Shown: positions 1 to 9,523, numbered from the stretch's first letter. The stretch: 64,000 bases of DNA from Novosphingobium kaempferiae (GCF_021227995.1 NZ_CP089301.1:310001-374000); one strand, 5' to 3'. Made by a program: numbers and translations. Notes: generated by a model not told the origin, from the sequence alone.

Positions 1-2163
1 CTCGTAATCGATGGGATGGGTCGAGCCTGCCGGACTGCGGAACTCCGCGGGGGCCAGCCGCTCCAGCGCCTGCTGGTCATCCCAGGTCAGGCGGTTGCGC
101 AGCGCCTGCGACACCGCGCCCCCATCAAGCGCATCGAGCCTGCGACCCAACAGCGGGCCGAGCCAGTCCTCCAGATCGGCCAGCAGCGCCTCCTCGGACA
201 TCGCCTCGATCCCGGCATAGCGGGCGCGGCGCAGGAAAGCCTGCGCGCCCTTGCCCAGCGGGACAAGCGACAGGCCCTTGGCGCGAATACGCTCGATCAG
301 GAAGGCGCGGATCGCCTCGGGATCGGGCGACGGATCGGGGCCGCTGGCGAGGGTGATCGCGCCCAGCCGCCGCTCCAGCCGCGCCTCGACGCGGGCATCC
401 GCCTCGTTCCAGCGCAGGACCGTGCGGCGCTCGATGGCATCGCCCAGCCATGCCTCGACCTCGGCACTTTCCAGCGAGGCGCCGGAGAGGATGCGCGCCC
501 CCTTGGCCTGCCCCTGCGCGTCGCCGATGACCATCCATTCACGCGAGGCGAGCGGCGAGGCCGGGTCGAGCACGTAGCCCCTGCCCCCCGCGCTCAGCCA
601 CGTCTCGCCCGAAGCGTCACGCCGCCGCGCGACCATGTCGGGGCGACCGAGAGCGAGCAGAATACCCGGCGGGACCATGTCCGGCTCCCCAGCCTGGACC
701 AGAGCACGCGCGCGCCGTGCCCAGCCCGATGCCAGCTTGCGAGACGCCTGCGCGCGGGGCGAACGGTCCGCGTCCCAGCGTGACAGGCGCTGCGCGAGAT
801 CATCGCTGCGCCCGCCGAGGCCCCGCTCCTGCAGCAGCAGCGCCAGTCGCGCCGCCTCATCGCCCGCACCATGCTCGGTCGCGCGGAGGATCATCGCGGC
901 CTGCGCCGGGTCCATCGGCAGGCTGGCGACCTTGCGACCGAAAGCGGTGATGCGCCCCTCGCCGTCCAGCGCGCCGAGCACTTCCAGCCCCTTGCGCGCG
1001 GCGTCCAGCGCCGGAACCGGCGGCGGATCGAGCCAGGCCATCGCCTCGGGATCGCCCGCGCCCCACTGCGCCAGCGCCAGCGTCAGCGGCGCGAGGTCGC
1101 TGGTCAGCATCTCGGGCGGGTCGAACTCCGGTCGTCCGGCATGCGCGGCCTCTTCCCACAGGCGATAGGCGACACCCGGCCCCTGACGCGCCGCGCGACC
1201 CGCGCGTTGGGCCGCCGAGGCACGGCTCGCGCGATGCGTGACCAGCCGCGTGACGCCCGCCGCCTTGTCGAACTCCGCCCGGCGTGACAGCCCGGCATCG
1301 ACCACCACCGACACCCCATCCAGAGTCAGCGAAGTCTCGGCGATGGCGGTCGCCAGCACGATCCGCCGCCGCCCGTCCGCATCGCGCCGGATCGCCGTGC
1401 GCTGGGCAGACGGCTCGCACTGGCCATGCAGCGGCAGGACCAGAGCGGACGGCAGCTTCTGCGCCAGCCCCTCCGCCACGCGCTCGATCTCGCGCACACC
1501 GGGGAGGAAGGCGAGCACGTCGCCCTTCTGCTCGCGCCATGCGGTCAGCAGCGCCGAGACCATCGCGTCCTCGATCCGCCGGTCAGGCGCATGGCCGAGC
1601 CAGCGCAATTCGAGCGGCCAGGCCTTGCCCGCACTCTCGATCACCGGCGTGCCCTCGCCCAGCAGGCGGGCGAAGCGCGAGCCGTCGATGGTGGCGGACA
1701 TCACCACCACGCGCAGGTCTTCGCGCAGGACCGCCCGGCTCTCGATCGCCAGCGCCAGGCCGAGGTCGCTGTCGAGGTGACGTTCGTGCGCCTCGTCGAA
1801 CAGCACCGCGGAAACGCCGGGAAGTTCCGGGTCGGCAAGGATCGTCGAGACGAAGATCGCCTCGGTCATCACCATGACCCGTGTTCGAGCGGATCGCTTC
1901 ACGTCGAGGCGGGTGACGTAGCCGATCGTCTCGCCCGCCTGCTCGCCGAGTTGCTCCGCCATCCGCTCGGCGGCGGCGCGGGCGGCGACGCGGCGAGGGG
2001 ACAGCAGGATCACGGTCCCGTTGCACCAGTCCTCGCCCAGCAGCGCAGGCGCCAGAGCCGTGGTCTTGCCCGCGCCCGGCGGCGCGATGAGTACGGCGGC
2101 CGTGTCCGCGCGCAGCGCGGCAAGCAGGTCGGGCAGGACGGCATGGATCGGAAGCGTGCTCAC
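1..2163 (-). CDS. hrpB: ATP-dependent helicase HrpB, 3' end outside the window
   Basis: This DEAH-box helicase reads leftward and runs off the left edge of the window. The 721 codons present form one uninterrupted frame. Visible motifs are Walker A GAGKTT at residues 30-35, the DEAH box at 123-126 and motif VI QRAGRAAR at 319-326. The last residues, around STHPIDYE, match the HrpB C-terminal domain; the family is usually about 820 residues, so roughly 100 are missing. The chosen start is GTG at 2163, whose upstream ribosome site is weak. HrpB proteins are putative RNA helicases of poorly defined role. The gene is divergent from the GGDEF/EAL gene. Confidence 0.9.
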   Translation of the reverse strand, partial: MSTLPIHAVLPDLLAALRADTAAVLIAPPGAGKTTALAPALLGEDWCNGTVILLSPRRVAARAAAERMAEQLGEQAGETIGYVTRLDVKRSARTRVMVMTEAIFVSTILADPELPGVSAVLFDEAHERHLDSDLGLALAIESRAVLREDLRVVVMSATIDGSRFARLLGEGTPVIESAGKAWPLELRWLGHAPDRRIEDAMVSALLTAWREQKGDVLAFLPGVREIERVAEGLAQKLPSALVLPLHGQCEPSAQRTAIRRDADGRRRIVLATAIAETSLTLDGVSVVVDAGLSRRAEFDKAAGVTRLVTHRASRASAAQRAGRAARQGPGVAYRLWEEAAHAGRPEFDPPEMLTSDLAPLTLALAQWGAGDPEAMAWLDPPPVPALDAARKGLEVLGALDGEGRITAFGRKVASLPMDPAQAAMILRATEHGAGDEAARLALLLQERGLGGRSDDLAQRLSRWDADRSPRAQASRKLASGWARRARALVQAGEPDMVPPGILLALGRPDMVARRRDASGETWLSAGGRGYVLDPASPLASREWMVIGDAQGQAKGARILSGASLESAEVEAWLGDAIERRTVLRWNEADARVEARLERRLGAITLASGPDPSPDPEAIRAFLIERIRAKGLSLVPLGKGAQAFLRRARYAGIEAMSEEALLADLEDWLGPLLGRRLDALDGGAVSQALRNRLTWDDQQALERLAPAEFRSPAGSTHPIDYE

Positions 2164-2299
2164 GCCGGGGCCTTTAATCGCCCGATGGCCGTGAGGAAAG
2201 CGCCGGCACGAAACGGATGCGGGACGGGTTATTTCCAGATCGGAGTAATCTTCGGGCACGTCCACCCTTCATAAAGACTTAGGCTCTAGGGAAGATCAC

Positions 2300-4261
2300 T
2301 TGGGATCCCCCCGTCCACGACAGAGCCTAGCCCAGCGCCCCATGCATCTTGCCGGACAGTATCCTCTCAGCGTCGCGCAATACTTGCGCCTGCGCGAACA
2401 CATCCCGCCGCTGTACGGGCTGTTGTCGATCAACGCGGTGGTACTCGCATTCACGCATCGCGAGATCGCGCCGACGCTGCTGGTCTACACGATCCCCACG
2501 ATCCTCATCGCCGCGTGCCTGACCCGCATGGTGGTGTGGCGCCAGCCGGTGAAGGCGACGGACCTCGAGCCAGAAGCGGCCCGCGTCCGCCTGCGCCGCA
2601 CGCATTTCTTCGCCGTCGCCTTCGCGATGGCGTTCGTCGCCTGGGCACTGGCGCTCGACCAGTATGGCGGGCCCTACGAGCATGGCCACGTCGCGGTCTT
2701 CGTATCGGTCACTGTGCTCGGCTGCGTGTTCTGCCTGAGCTTCCTGCCGCGCGCGGCGATAGCGGTCTGCGTGACGGTGCTGGGCACCTTCCTTGCCTAT
2801 TCGCTGGTGATCGGCGCCGAAGTGCTGATCGCGATCGCCGGGAACATTGCGCTAGTCGCCATCGGCATCCTCAAGATCCTGCGCGATTCCTACGGCTCGT
2901 TCGTGGAGCTCGAGACCTCCCAGCGCGACCTGCACGCCGAGCGGCGGCAGGCGCAGGTACTGGGCGAGGAGAACGCCCGCCTCGCGCAGACCGATGCGCT
3001 AACGGGGATGCCCAACCGCCGCTACTTCTTCTCCACGCTGGAGAACCTGCTGGACGAGTCGGAACCGCATGAGGTGTTCAGCGTCGGCCTGATCGACCTC
3101 GACCGGTTCAAGCCGATCAACGACACCCACGGCCACGCGCACGGCGACCGGCTGCTGCAGATCATCGGGTCGCGCATGACCAGCGGGTGCCCTGCCGACG
3201 CCATCGTCGCCCGGCTCGGCGGCGACGAATTCGGGCTCATCGTCATGGGCGGCGCGCGCCATGCGGAACGCATCGCCAACGAATTGTGCCGCGCCATCCG
3301 CGAACCGGCGCGCATCGGCGACATCATGGTCTCGGTCGGCTGCTCGGCGGGACTTGCGGTCTACCCGGACACCGCGACCACGGCCAACCTGCTGTTCGAC
3401 CGCGCCGACTTCGCCCTCTACCACGCCAAGAACCACAAGCGCGGCCAGTGCGTGCTGTTCTCGACGGAGCTGGAGCGGCTGATCCGCACCGAGCAGGCGC
3501 TCGACGCGGCCTTGCAGGGGGCAGATCTCGTCAAGGAGCTGTCGCTCAACTTCCAGCCGATCGTCGCCACGCACGATCTTGAGACGATCGGCGTCGAATG
3601 CCTCGCCCGCTGGCGCTCGCCGCGCCTCGGCGACATCTCGCCGGAACTGCTGATCTCGTCGGCGGAGCGCGTCGGCCGCGCCCGCGAAGTAACGCTGACG
3701 CTGTTCGACAAGGCGCTTCATGCCGTAGGAAAATTGCCGTCCACGCTGCGCGTCTCGTTCAACCTTTCGGGCAACGATATCTGCAACCCGGACACGATAG
3801 ACGCGCTGCTGGAGCGCATCGCCACGTCCGACTGCGACCCGCGACGCCTGCTGATCGAGATCACCGAATCGTCGCTGATCTCGGAATTCGATACCGCCAG
3901 CGCTGCGCTGGAACGCCTGCGCGAGACCGGGATGCGGATCGCGCTCGACGATTTCGGCACGGGCTATTCCAGCCTCTCGTCTCTGCACCAGCTGCCGCTC
4001 GACATGGTGAAGATCGACCGCAGCTTCGCGGCACGGCTGGACGAGGCTGCCGGCCGTCGGCTCATCACCGCCATCCGCCACCTCGCGCGTTCGCTGTCGC
4101 TGGAATGCGTGATCGAGGGGATCGAGACCGAGAACCAGCTTGTCAGCGCGCGCCTTGCCGGGTTCTCGCTGGCGCAGGGATACTTCATCGCCCGGCCCAT
4201 GACACTGGACAAGCTGCTTGGTCAGATCGCGGAGCCCGGCGCGCTGCGGTGGAGCGCCTGA
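2300..4261 (+). CDS. Membrane GGDEF-EAL cyclic-di-GMP protein
   Basis: The protein should make and/or break cyclic-di-GMP at the inner membrane. About six hydrophobic segments fill residues 40-190. A GGDEF domain follows with an intact GGDEF at 307-311, then an EAL domain. The EAL signature reads ECL at 433-435. Other EAL motifs are present: a DDFGTG motif at 550-555, VKIDRSF, an EGIET variant and QGY. No RxxD inhibitory site precedes GGDEF, so product inhibition is unlikely. The start used is TTG at 2300, preceded by AGGGAAG; an ATG at 2342 is the alternative. Whether the ECL variant keeps phosphodiesterase activity cannot be decided from sequence. Confidence 0.88.
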   Translation: MGSPRPRQSLAQRPMHLAGQYPLSVAQYLRLREHIPPLYGLLSINAVVLAFTHREIAPTLLVYTIPTILIAACLTRMVVWRQPVKATDLEPEAARVRLRRTHFFAVAFAMAFVAWALALDQYGGPYEHGHVAVFVSVTVLGCVFCLSFLPRAAIAVCVTVLGTFLAYSLVIGAEVLIAIAGNIALVAIGILKILRDSYGSFVELETSQRDLHAERRQAQVLGEENARLAQTDALTGMPNRRYFFSTLENLLDESEPHEVFSVGLIDLDRFKPINDTHGHAHGDRLLQIIGSRMTSGCPADAIVARLGGDEFGLIVMGGARHAERIANELCRAIREPARIGDIMVSVGCSAGLAVYPDTATTANLLFDRADFALYHAKNHKRGQCVLFSTELERLIRTEQALDAALQGADLVKELSLNFQPIVATHDLETIGVECLARWRSPRLGDISPELLISSAERVGRAREVTLTLFDKALHAVGKLPSTLRVSFNLSGNDICNPDTIDALLERIATSDCDPRRLLIEITESSLISEFDTASAALERLRETGMRIALDDFGTGYSSLSSLHQLPLDMVKIDRSFAARLDEAAGRRLITAIRHLARSLSLECVIEGIETENQLVSARLAGFSLAQGYFIARPMTLDKLLGQIAEPGALRWSA

Positions 4262-4270
4262 CGCGATCGC

Positions 4271-5038
4271 TCAGCCTGCGCTGCTGCGCGATCCGTACTG
4301 GATGCGGATACGGACCCACTCGCCGACCTGCGGCTTGCCGTTGATCCGCGGCGGGATCACCTGGAACTGCCACGCGGCGTTGAGCACGGCACGCCCGAAG
4401 CCCGAGCCACGCGGCGATTCGCCGAGGATCTGGCAGTTGTCGACGCGGTAGCGGTCCATCGTCTGGCAGGCGACCATGCCCCATCCCGCTGGCGGCGCGT
4501 TGGTCGGTATGTAGCCGCCAAGCTGGGCGTCGGTCGGCTCCTTGAACCAGTCCGCGTTGTAGAGCACCGCGCCGCCCGGTCCCTCGCCGGGGCCGTAAGT
4601 CGAGCCGTTGTTGCCCTTGGCCAGCCCGGCGTCGCCGCTGCCCGATCGCTTCATCGCGCCGATATCCGCCGCTGCCATGTCCGCGCGCGACACCTTTAGG
4701 AAGCTGAACGCGGGCTTCTCCGGCGTTTCGGTGGGCTTCTCGACCGGCGGAACCGGAGTCTCGACGCGGACTTCGGACTGCTGCGGCTGGTCCTTCTCGA
4801 CGGATTCGGCCTTCTTCGCCTTCTCGGGCGCCTTCTTGCCGCTGTCGGCGTCCTCACCCTCGATGTTGAAGGTGACGGGATTCCGCGCCTTCTTCTGCTG
4901 CGGCGCGACGGCAGTCTGGTACAGCGCGATCAGCAGAGCGATCACGATGATCGCCGCAGACAGCAGCGAAGATATCAGACGTTGGCGGGGCGAACCGGAC
5001 TGGTAGCCGGTAGCGCCCCCATCGGCGTAGGAAGGCAT
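4271..5038 (-). CDS. Single-pass membrane protein with TonB-like C-terminal region
   Basis: A transmembrane segment near residues 25-45 (LSAAIIVIALLIALYQTAV) is followed by a charged Lys/Glu/Pro-rich stretch and a C-terminal region that ends in a beta-rich segment (GRAVLNAAWQFQVIPPR). This layout resembles energy transducers of the TonB family, which couple the inner membrane to outer-membrane receptors. No ExbB/ExbD genes lie nearby, so the role is inferred. The start is set at ATG 5038 because GGAGG lies eight bases upstream; longer readings lack such a site. It is convergent with the GGDEF/EAL gene. Confidence 0.7.
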   Translation of the reverse strand: MPSYADGGATGYQSGSPRQRLISSLLSAAIIVIALLIALYQTAVAPQQKKARNPVTFNIEGEDADSGKKAPEKAKKAESVEKDQPQQSEVRVETPVPPVEKPTETPEKPAFSFLKVSRADMAAADIGAMKRSGSGDAGLAKGNNGSTYGPGEGPGGAVLYNADWFKEPTDAQLGGYIPTNAPPAGWGMVACQTMDRYRVDNCQILGESPRGSGFGRAVLNAAWQFQVIPPRINGKPQVGEWVRIRIQYGSRSSAG

Positions 5039-5106
5039 GGCGCGCCTCCATAAGCGAGCCGTGGACACGCCGCAATTACGGCTTTGTTGCAGACTGTCGC
5101 AAAGCG

Positions 5107-6123
5107 TCAGTAACGACGCGCCACCGCGAACTCGACCGCTTCCGCCATGGCCGTGCGTGCCTCGCCCGCCGGGAAGCCGGCGATGGCGTCGATGGCGCGC
5201 TGGGCGTAGTGGCGCGCGCGCTCGCGGGTCGCCTCGACGCAGCCGTGGCGGTTGATGAGTTCGACCGCGTGGGCAAGGTGCTCGTCTTCGGTAAGGAAGC
5301 CGGCGATGGCGTCCTCCCAGAACTTGCGCTCCTCGGCATTGCCGCGCGCATAGGCGAGGATCACCGGCAGGGTCATCTTGCCCTCGCGGAAGTCGTCGCC
5401 CTTGTCCTTGCCCGATTCGCCCACTTCAGAATCGTAGTCGATCGCATCATCGACAAGCTGGAAGGCGATGCCGAGATTGCGGCCGTAGGCATCCAGCGCC
5501 TGCTCCTCCGCCTCGCTCTTCTCGGCGACGATGGCCGGGATGCGGGTGGCGGCGGCGAACAGCGCGGCGGTCTTGGAGCCGATGATCTGGAGGTAGTGCT
5601 CCTCGCTCGTCTCGATCCGGCGCTGCGCGGTCAGTTGGTCGACCTCGCCCTCGGCGATGATCGAGCTGGCCTTGGAGAAGACCTTGAGCACCTTGAGGCT
5701 GCCGTCCTCGACCATCAGTTCGAAGGCGCGGGTGAACAGGAAGTCGCCCACCAGCACGGTCGCCGGGTTGCCGAAGACGATGTTGGCGGCGGCCTTGCCA
5801 CGGCGCATGTCCGAACCGTCGACAACATCGTCGTGCAGCAGGGTCGCGGTGTGCAGGAATTCCACGGCAGCGGCCAGCTTGTGGTGGCGCGTGCCCTGGT
5901 AGCCGCACAGTTCGGCAGCGGCGACCATCAGCATCGGACGCATCCGCTTGCCGCCCCCCGAGATCAGGTGGCCGGCGAGCGAGGGAATCAGCGGAATCTC
6001 GCTCTGCATGCGGTCGAGGATGACGGCATTGACGCTGTTCATGCCGGGCGCGGTAAGCGCCAGCATGGGAGCAAGGGAGGGTTGCTGCCTGCGCGTCTGC
6101 AGGGGGACGACATCTGCACTCAT
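5107..6123 (-). CDS. ispB: Polyprenyl diphosphate synthase
   Basis: This trans-prenyltransferase extends farnesyl or geranylgeranyl diphosphate with isopentenyl diphosphate to make the ubiquinone side chain. Both aspartate-rich motifs are present: DDVVD at residues 98-102 and DDAID in the second half, with the GGGKRMRP substrate-binding segment before the first. At 338 residues it has the usual length for octaprenyl- or decaprenyl-type enzymes. ATG 6123 is used; a TTG at 6144 would add seven residues. Sphingomonads make ubiquinone-10, so the product may be decaprenyl, but chain length is not readable from these motifs. It is divergent from chorismate mutase. Confidence 0.9.
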   Translation of the reverse strand: MSADVVPLQTRRQQPSLAPMLALTAPGMNSVNAVILDRMQSEIPLIPSLAGHLISGGGKRMRPMLMVAAAELCGYQGTRHHKLAAAVEFLHTATLLHDDVVDGSDMRRGKAAANIVFGNPATVLVGDFLFTRAFELMVEDGSLKVLKVFSKASSIIAEGEVDQLTAQRRIETSEEHYLQIIGSKTAALFAAATRIPAIVAEKSEAEEQALDAYGRNLGIAFQLVDDAIDYDSEVGESGKDKGDDFREGKMTLPVILAYARGNAEERKFWEDAIAGFLTEDEHLAHAVELINRHGCVEATRERARHYAQRAIDAIAGFPAGEARTAMAEAVEFAVARRY

Positions 6124-6231
6124 CGTCCGGGGCTTTGGGCGCAAGCCGCCTGCAACGCAAGTGCAAACGGTTCAGGTCGTGTGTGCAACCCGATTGGCAG
6201 AGACGGGAATGCCGTGCTAGCGCGCGGTTCG

Positions 6232-6534
6232 ATGACTCAGGACACCCCTTCGATCGATCCGGTTCTCGCCGGCTTCCGCGCCAGCATCGACAACATCGAC
6301 GCCGCGCTGATCCATATGCTCGCAGAGCGGTTCCGGATCACCAAGGCCGTGGGCGAATACAAGGCGAAGACCGACCTGCCCGCCTCCGACCCCGGCCGCG
6401 AGGAACGCCAGATAGCCCGCCTGCGCAAGCTGGCCGAGGACGCGCACCTCGATCCGGACTTCGGCGAGAAGTTCATCCGCTTCGTGATCGACGAAGTGAT
6501 CCGCCACCACGAACGGGCCAAGAGCGAGGGCTGA
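6232..6534 (+). CDS. Chorismate mutase, AroQ class
   Basis: The protein of 100 residues is a stand-alone all-helical chorismate mutase, converting chorismate to prephenate for phenylalanine and tyrosine synthesis. It shows the typical arginines and lysine of the fold (FRASID, AERFRITKAVGEYK) and the later REERQ segment. The length is normal for a free-standing AroQ domain. ATG 6232 is the start; the upstream ribosome site is weak. The gene is divergent from the polyprenyl synthase, and a composite repeat begins five bases after its stop. Confidence 0.88.
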   Translation: MTQDTPSIDPVLAGFRASIDNIDAALIHMLAERFRITKAVGEYKAKTDLPASDPGREERQIARLRKLAEDAHLDPDFGEKFIRFVIDEVIRHHERAKSEG

Positions 6535-6538
6535 CACG

Positions 6539-6664
6539 TTCCTCCCCGAGCTTGTCTCGGGGAGGTGGCAGTCGCGAAGCGACTGACGGAGGGGGAATGG
6601 GATGGCCTATCCCCCTCCACCATCCTTCGGATGGTCCCCCTCCCCGAGCAAGCTCGGGGAGGAA
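6539..6664. repeat. Composite palindromic repeat, family B copy 1
   Basis: The outer arms read TTCCTCCCCGAGC and GCTCGGGGAGGAA. Inside are four hairpins: CCCCGAG/CTCGGGG, AGTCGC/GCGACT, CCATCC/GGATGG and CCCCGAGC/GCTCGGGG. A second copy lies at 28424-28555, with different but still paired arms in the two central hairpins. It looks like a small non-coding mobile or REP-type element. It encodes no convincing protein. Confidence 0.85.
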
Positions 6665-6675
6665 GTTGGTCCTTC

Positions 6676-6879
6676 TTACTCTTCCACCAGATCCTGCAGG
6701 CGCGCCATCAGGGTCTGGATGCGCGTCGCCGCTTCGGTGAAGGTCGCGACGTCGTCGCGGTTGCCGTTGCCGCGGGCTTCCTTGGCCGATTCGAGGTAAC
6801 CCTCGAGATCAACCTCAAGCGCGTCGACCAGCATTTCGATCTCGTCCGAAGTCAGCGGAACGTTGATGGGCTTGCTCAT
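6676..6879 (-). CDS. Small conserved-looking protein of unknown function
   Basis: This 67-residue acidic protein begins MSKPINVPLTSDEIEMLVDA and is predicted to be mostly helical. It has no signal peptide, membrane segment or catalytic motif that I recognise. The start ATG 6879 has GGAGT just upstream. The charge pattern and codon use look like a real gene. It stands alone between the family B repeat and the end of the histidine kinase gene on the same strand, with 99 bases between. Its function is unknown. Confidence 0.65.
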   Translation of the reverse strand: MSKPINVPLTSDEIEMLVDALEVDLEGYLESAKEARGNGNRDDVATFTEAATRIQTLMARLQDLVEE

Positions 6880-6978
6880 GGGTACTCCTGATTCCGATAT
6901 GCGCCGCAGATAGCCCCCCTGCCCGTGACCGCAACCCGGTACGAGGCGGCTTACCCCGAAATGTACCGCGCAAATATC

Positions 6979-8334
6979 TCAGCCGACCACGCGCGGCAAT
7001 TTCAGCCTGACCAGCAGCCCGCCCAGATCCTCGCTCTCGTCGAGTTCGACGGTGCCGCCGTAGATCTCCACCACGTCGCGCACGATGGCGAGGCCGAGGC
7101 CGGTGCCGGGCTTGCCGGTGTCGAGCCGCGCGCCGCGATCGAAGATGCGGATGCGCTCGGCCTCGGGGATGCCCATGCCGTCGTCCTCGATCCAGACCTC
7201 GCAGAAGCGCTCGTCCTTGCCGGTGTCCACGGTCACGAAGACGCTGCCGCCGCCGTACTTGGCCGCGTTCTCGATCAGGTTGCCGAGGATTTCCTCCAGA
7301 TCCTGCTTCTCCAGCGCCACGGTGACGTCGTGGTTGCCGTCGAGGTCGAAGCGGGTCTGGTCGTAGAGCCTCTCGACCGCGCGCAGCACCGCTTCGAGGC
7401 TGGGCCAGATCTCTGCGCGCGACTGGCCGACGGCGCGGCGACCGACGGCACGGGCACGGGCGAGGTGGTGGTCGACCTGGCGGCGCATCACCGCCGCCTC
7501 CCGGATCACGGTGTCGGCAAGGTCAGGCGCCTTGGCGGTAGCCGCGTTCATCACCACCGTCAGCGGCGTCTTGAGTGCATGGGCGAGGTTGCCCGCATGG
7601 GTGCGCGCCTCCTCTGCCTGCCGCTCGGTATGGGCGAGCAGCGCGTTGAGTTCGTTGACCAGCGGCTCGACCTCACGCGGGAGCGGATCGTTGACCCGGC
7701 TCGCGCCGGTCGTGCGCAGCTTCTGGATCGCGCGGCGGACGTGACGCAGCGGGAACAGGCCGTACCACGTCTGCATCCCCGCCATCAGCAGCAGGCCGAA
7801 GCCCAGCGCGACGAAACTGTAGACGAGGATCGAGCGGATCATCTTGATCTGCTCGTTGAGATCGCGGCGGCTGGCGGCGACGGTGAACATCCAGCGGGTA
7901 TCGCTACCCGGCAGGATGATCGAGCGCTCCATCACGCGCAGCGGCTCGCCCTCGAACTGGAAGCTGTCGTAGACGTGGGTCTCGGTGTCGAAATGCCCGT
8001 CGGGCACGTTCAGCGTGCGATCCCACAGCGAGCGCGAGGGGAAGTCCTCGTGCCCCTTCGCCCGGATCTGCCAGTAGAGGCCTGAGTTCGGCTCGAGGAA
8101 GCGCTGGTCGCCGAGCGGGCGGATGAAGAACACCTCTCCGTCCGGACCGATCTCCGCCGAGCCGATCATGCCGGTCAGCATGTAGCCGAGTTGCTCGTCG
8201 AAATTGCGCGTGACGATACCGGTGACGGTGCTGTCGAGCGCCAGCCCGCCCGCGAGAAGGAGGAACGAGATCCACCCCGCCGCGATCAGCATCATGCGCC
8301 GCGCGAGCGAGCCCGTGCTGGCGGGCCGCTTCAC
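6979..8334 (-). CDS. Sensor histidine kinase, PhoQ-like architecture
   Basis: This is the membrane sensor of a two-component system. An N-terminal membrane helix, a periplasmic sensor region, a second helix (ILVYSFVALGFGLLLMAG), a linker and a catalytic core are seen. The phospho-accepting His is residue 252 (HALKTPL). The N box NLIENAAKYGG and glycine boxes EDDGMGIPEAE and GTGLGLAIV follow. The start is uncertain. GTG 8334 lies about 20 bases after the regulator stop and is preferred; a GTG at 8427 would overlap the regulator by 74 bases and add a poorly structured tail. It should phosphorylate the regulator encoded just upstream. Confidence 0.87.
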   Translation of the reverse strand: MKRPASTGSLARRMMLIAAGWISFLLLAGGLALDSTVTGIVTRNFDEQLGYMLTGMIGSAEIGPDGEVFFIRPLGDQRFLEPNSGLYWQIRAKGHEDFPSRSLWDRTLNVPDGHFDTETHVYDSFQFEGEPLRVMERSIILPGSDTRWMFTVAASRRDLNEQIKMIRSILVYSFVALGFGLLLMAGMQTWYGLFPLRHVRRAIQKLRTTGASRVNDPLPREVEPLVNELNALLAHTERQAEEARTHAGNLAHALKTPLTVVMNAATAKAPDLADTVIREAAVMRRQVDHHLARARAVGRRAVGQSRAEIWPSLEAVLRAVERLYDQTRFDLDGNHDVTVALEKQDLEEILGNLIENAAKYGGGSVFVTVDTGKDERFCEVWIEDDGMGIPEAERIRIFDRGARLDTGKPGTGLGLAIVRDVVEIYGGTVELDESEDLGGLLVRLKLPRVVG

Positions 8335-8353
8335 GCGTGCGTCAATTTCGGGC

Positions 8354-9031
8354 TCAGCCGCGGCCGGGTTCGGCGGGGTCGTCGAGGCTGTAGCCAAGGC
8401 CACGGATCGTCGTGATGACGTCGGCACCCAGCTTCTTGCGGATGCGCGTGACGAAGACCTCGATCGTGTTCGAATCGCGGTCGAAATCCTGATCGTAGAT
8501 ATGCTCGATCAGTTCGGTGCGGCTGACCACCTTGCCCTTGTGGTGCATGAGGTACGACAGCAGCTTGTATTCCTGCGCGGTCAGCTTGACCGGCTCCCCG
8601 GCCAGCGTGACGCGGCCCGAGCGGGTGTCGAGGCGCACCGGCCCCGCGGTCAGCTCGCTGGAGGTGTTGCCCGAAGCGCGGCGGATCAGCGCGCGCAGGC
8701 GGGCGATCAGTTCCTCGGTCTGGAACGGCTTGGCCAGATAGTCGTCGGCGCCGGCGTCGAGCCCCGCGACCTTGTCCGACCAGCTGTCGCGCGCGGTGAG
8801 GACCAGCACGGGGAACGTGCGCCCTTCGCGCCGCCACATGCCGAGCACGGTCAGGCCGTCGATCTCGGGCAGGCCGAGGTCGAGGATTACCGCGTCGTAG
8901 TCCTCGGTGGAGCCAAGGAAGTGCCCGTCCTCGCCATCGGCGGAGAGATCGACGGCGTAGCCGTTCTGCTCCAGCGTGGTCTTGAGCTGGTTGCCCAGGG
9001 TGGGCTCATCCTCGACGATCAGGATGCGCAA
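8354..9031 (-). CDS. OmpR-family response regulator
   Basis: The receiver domain has the acidic pair near residues 8-9 (VEDEP), the phosphorylated Asp51 (ILDLGLPEIDG) and a conserved Lys in DDYLAKPF. A winged-helix DNA-binding domain follows, ending in the typical FVTRIRKKLG and IRGLGYS segments. The 225-residue length is standard. It is the first gene of the pair with the histidine kinase, and the PepSY protein lies upstream on the same strand. Such PhoP-like systems often sense cations or envelope state, but the signal here is unknown. Confidence 0.92.
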   Translation of the reverse strand: MRILIVEDEPTLGNQLKTTLEQNGYAVDLSADGEDGHFLGSTEDYDAVILDLGLPEIDGLTVLGMWRREGRTFPVLVLTARDSWSDKVAGLDAGADDYLAKPFQTEELIARLRALIRRASGNTSSELTAGPVRLDTRSGRVTLAGEPVKLTAQEYKLLSYLMHHKGKVVSRTELIEHIYDQDFDRDSNTIEVFVTRIRKKLGADVITTIRGLGYSLDDPAEPGRG

Positions 9032-9123
9032 TTTACCGTCCTCCTACATGAACGGAGTTGAGATGGGCGCAAAGGCCGAAACGGTCAAGCAACGGAAACC
9101 TCCTTGGTTCCCTCTGCACGCCG

Positions 9124-9426
9124 CTAGCGCGACTGGCCGATGATGCGCCCCGTGCGGGCATCGACATCGACGAAGTAGACCTTGCCGTTCTTGATGAACT
9201 TGAGGCGATAAGCCATCGCCGCCGGATCGTATTCGGGGCCGAGGTACTGCATGCCAGACATGCGCGGCAGCACCTCGCGCTCGATCTCGCGCAGCGGCAT
9301 CACGTTGCCGGCACGACGCTCGCGCCGCACCTCGCCCTGCTCGCCGCCGGAATCGGCGTGGGCGATGGGCGAAGCGAGAACAGGAAGCACGGCCAGCGCC
9401 GCAAGCAGGGTGGAAATCCTTTTCAT
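9124..9426 (-). CDS. Secreted PepSY-domain protein
   Basis: This 100-residue protein has a clear signal peptide (MKRISTLLAALAVLPVLASP, cleavage after AHA) and a C-terminal PepSY-like segment that binds or inhibits partners in the periplasm (YRLKFIKNGKVYFVDVDA, RTGRIIG). The start ATG 9426 is chosen because it begins the signal peptide. It lies 92 bases upstream of the response regulator on the same strand. PepSY proteins beside two-component systems often modulate the sensor, so a shared role is plausible but inferred. Confidence 0.85.
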   Translation of the reverse strand: MKRISTLLAALAVLPVLASPIAHADSGGEQGEVRRERRAGNVMPLREIEREVLPRMSGMQYLGPEYDPAAMAYRLKFIKNGKVYFVDVDARTGRIIGQSR

Positions 9427-9523
9427 CACGGCTTGGGTGCCTAAACTTGAACCGTTGAACAAGTCCTGAATGTGGCCGGAAGGTGGCAGACAGGTTTCGG
9501 GTGTGGCGTTGAAGCAACGCACC

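Noticed and set aside
1426..2274. Long rightward open frame opposite the HrpB gene
   Set aside because: The opposite strand encodes an uninterrupted helicase with all motifs; the rightward frame is Arg/Gln-rich and lacks any family features.
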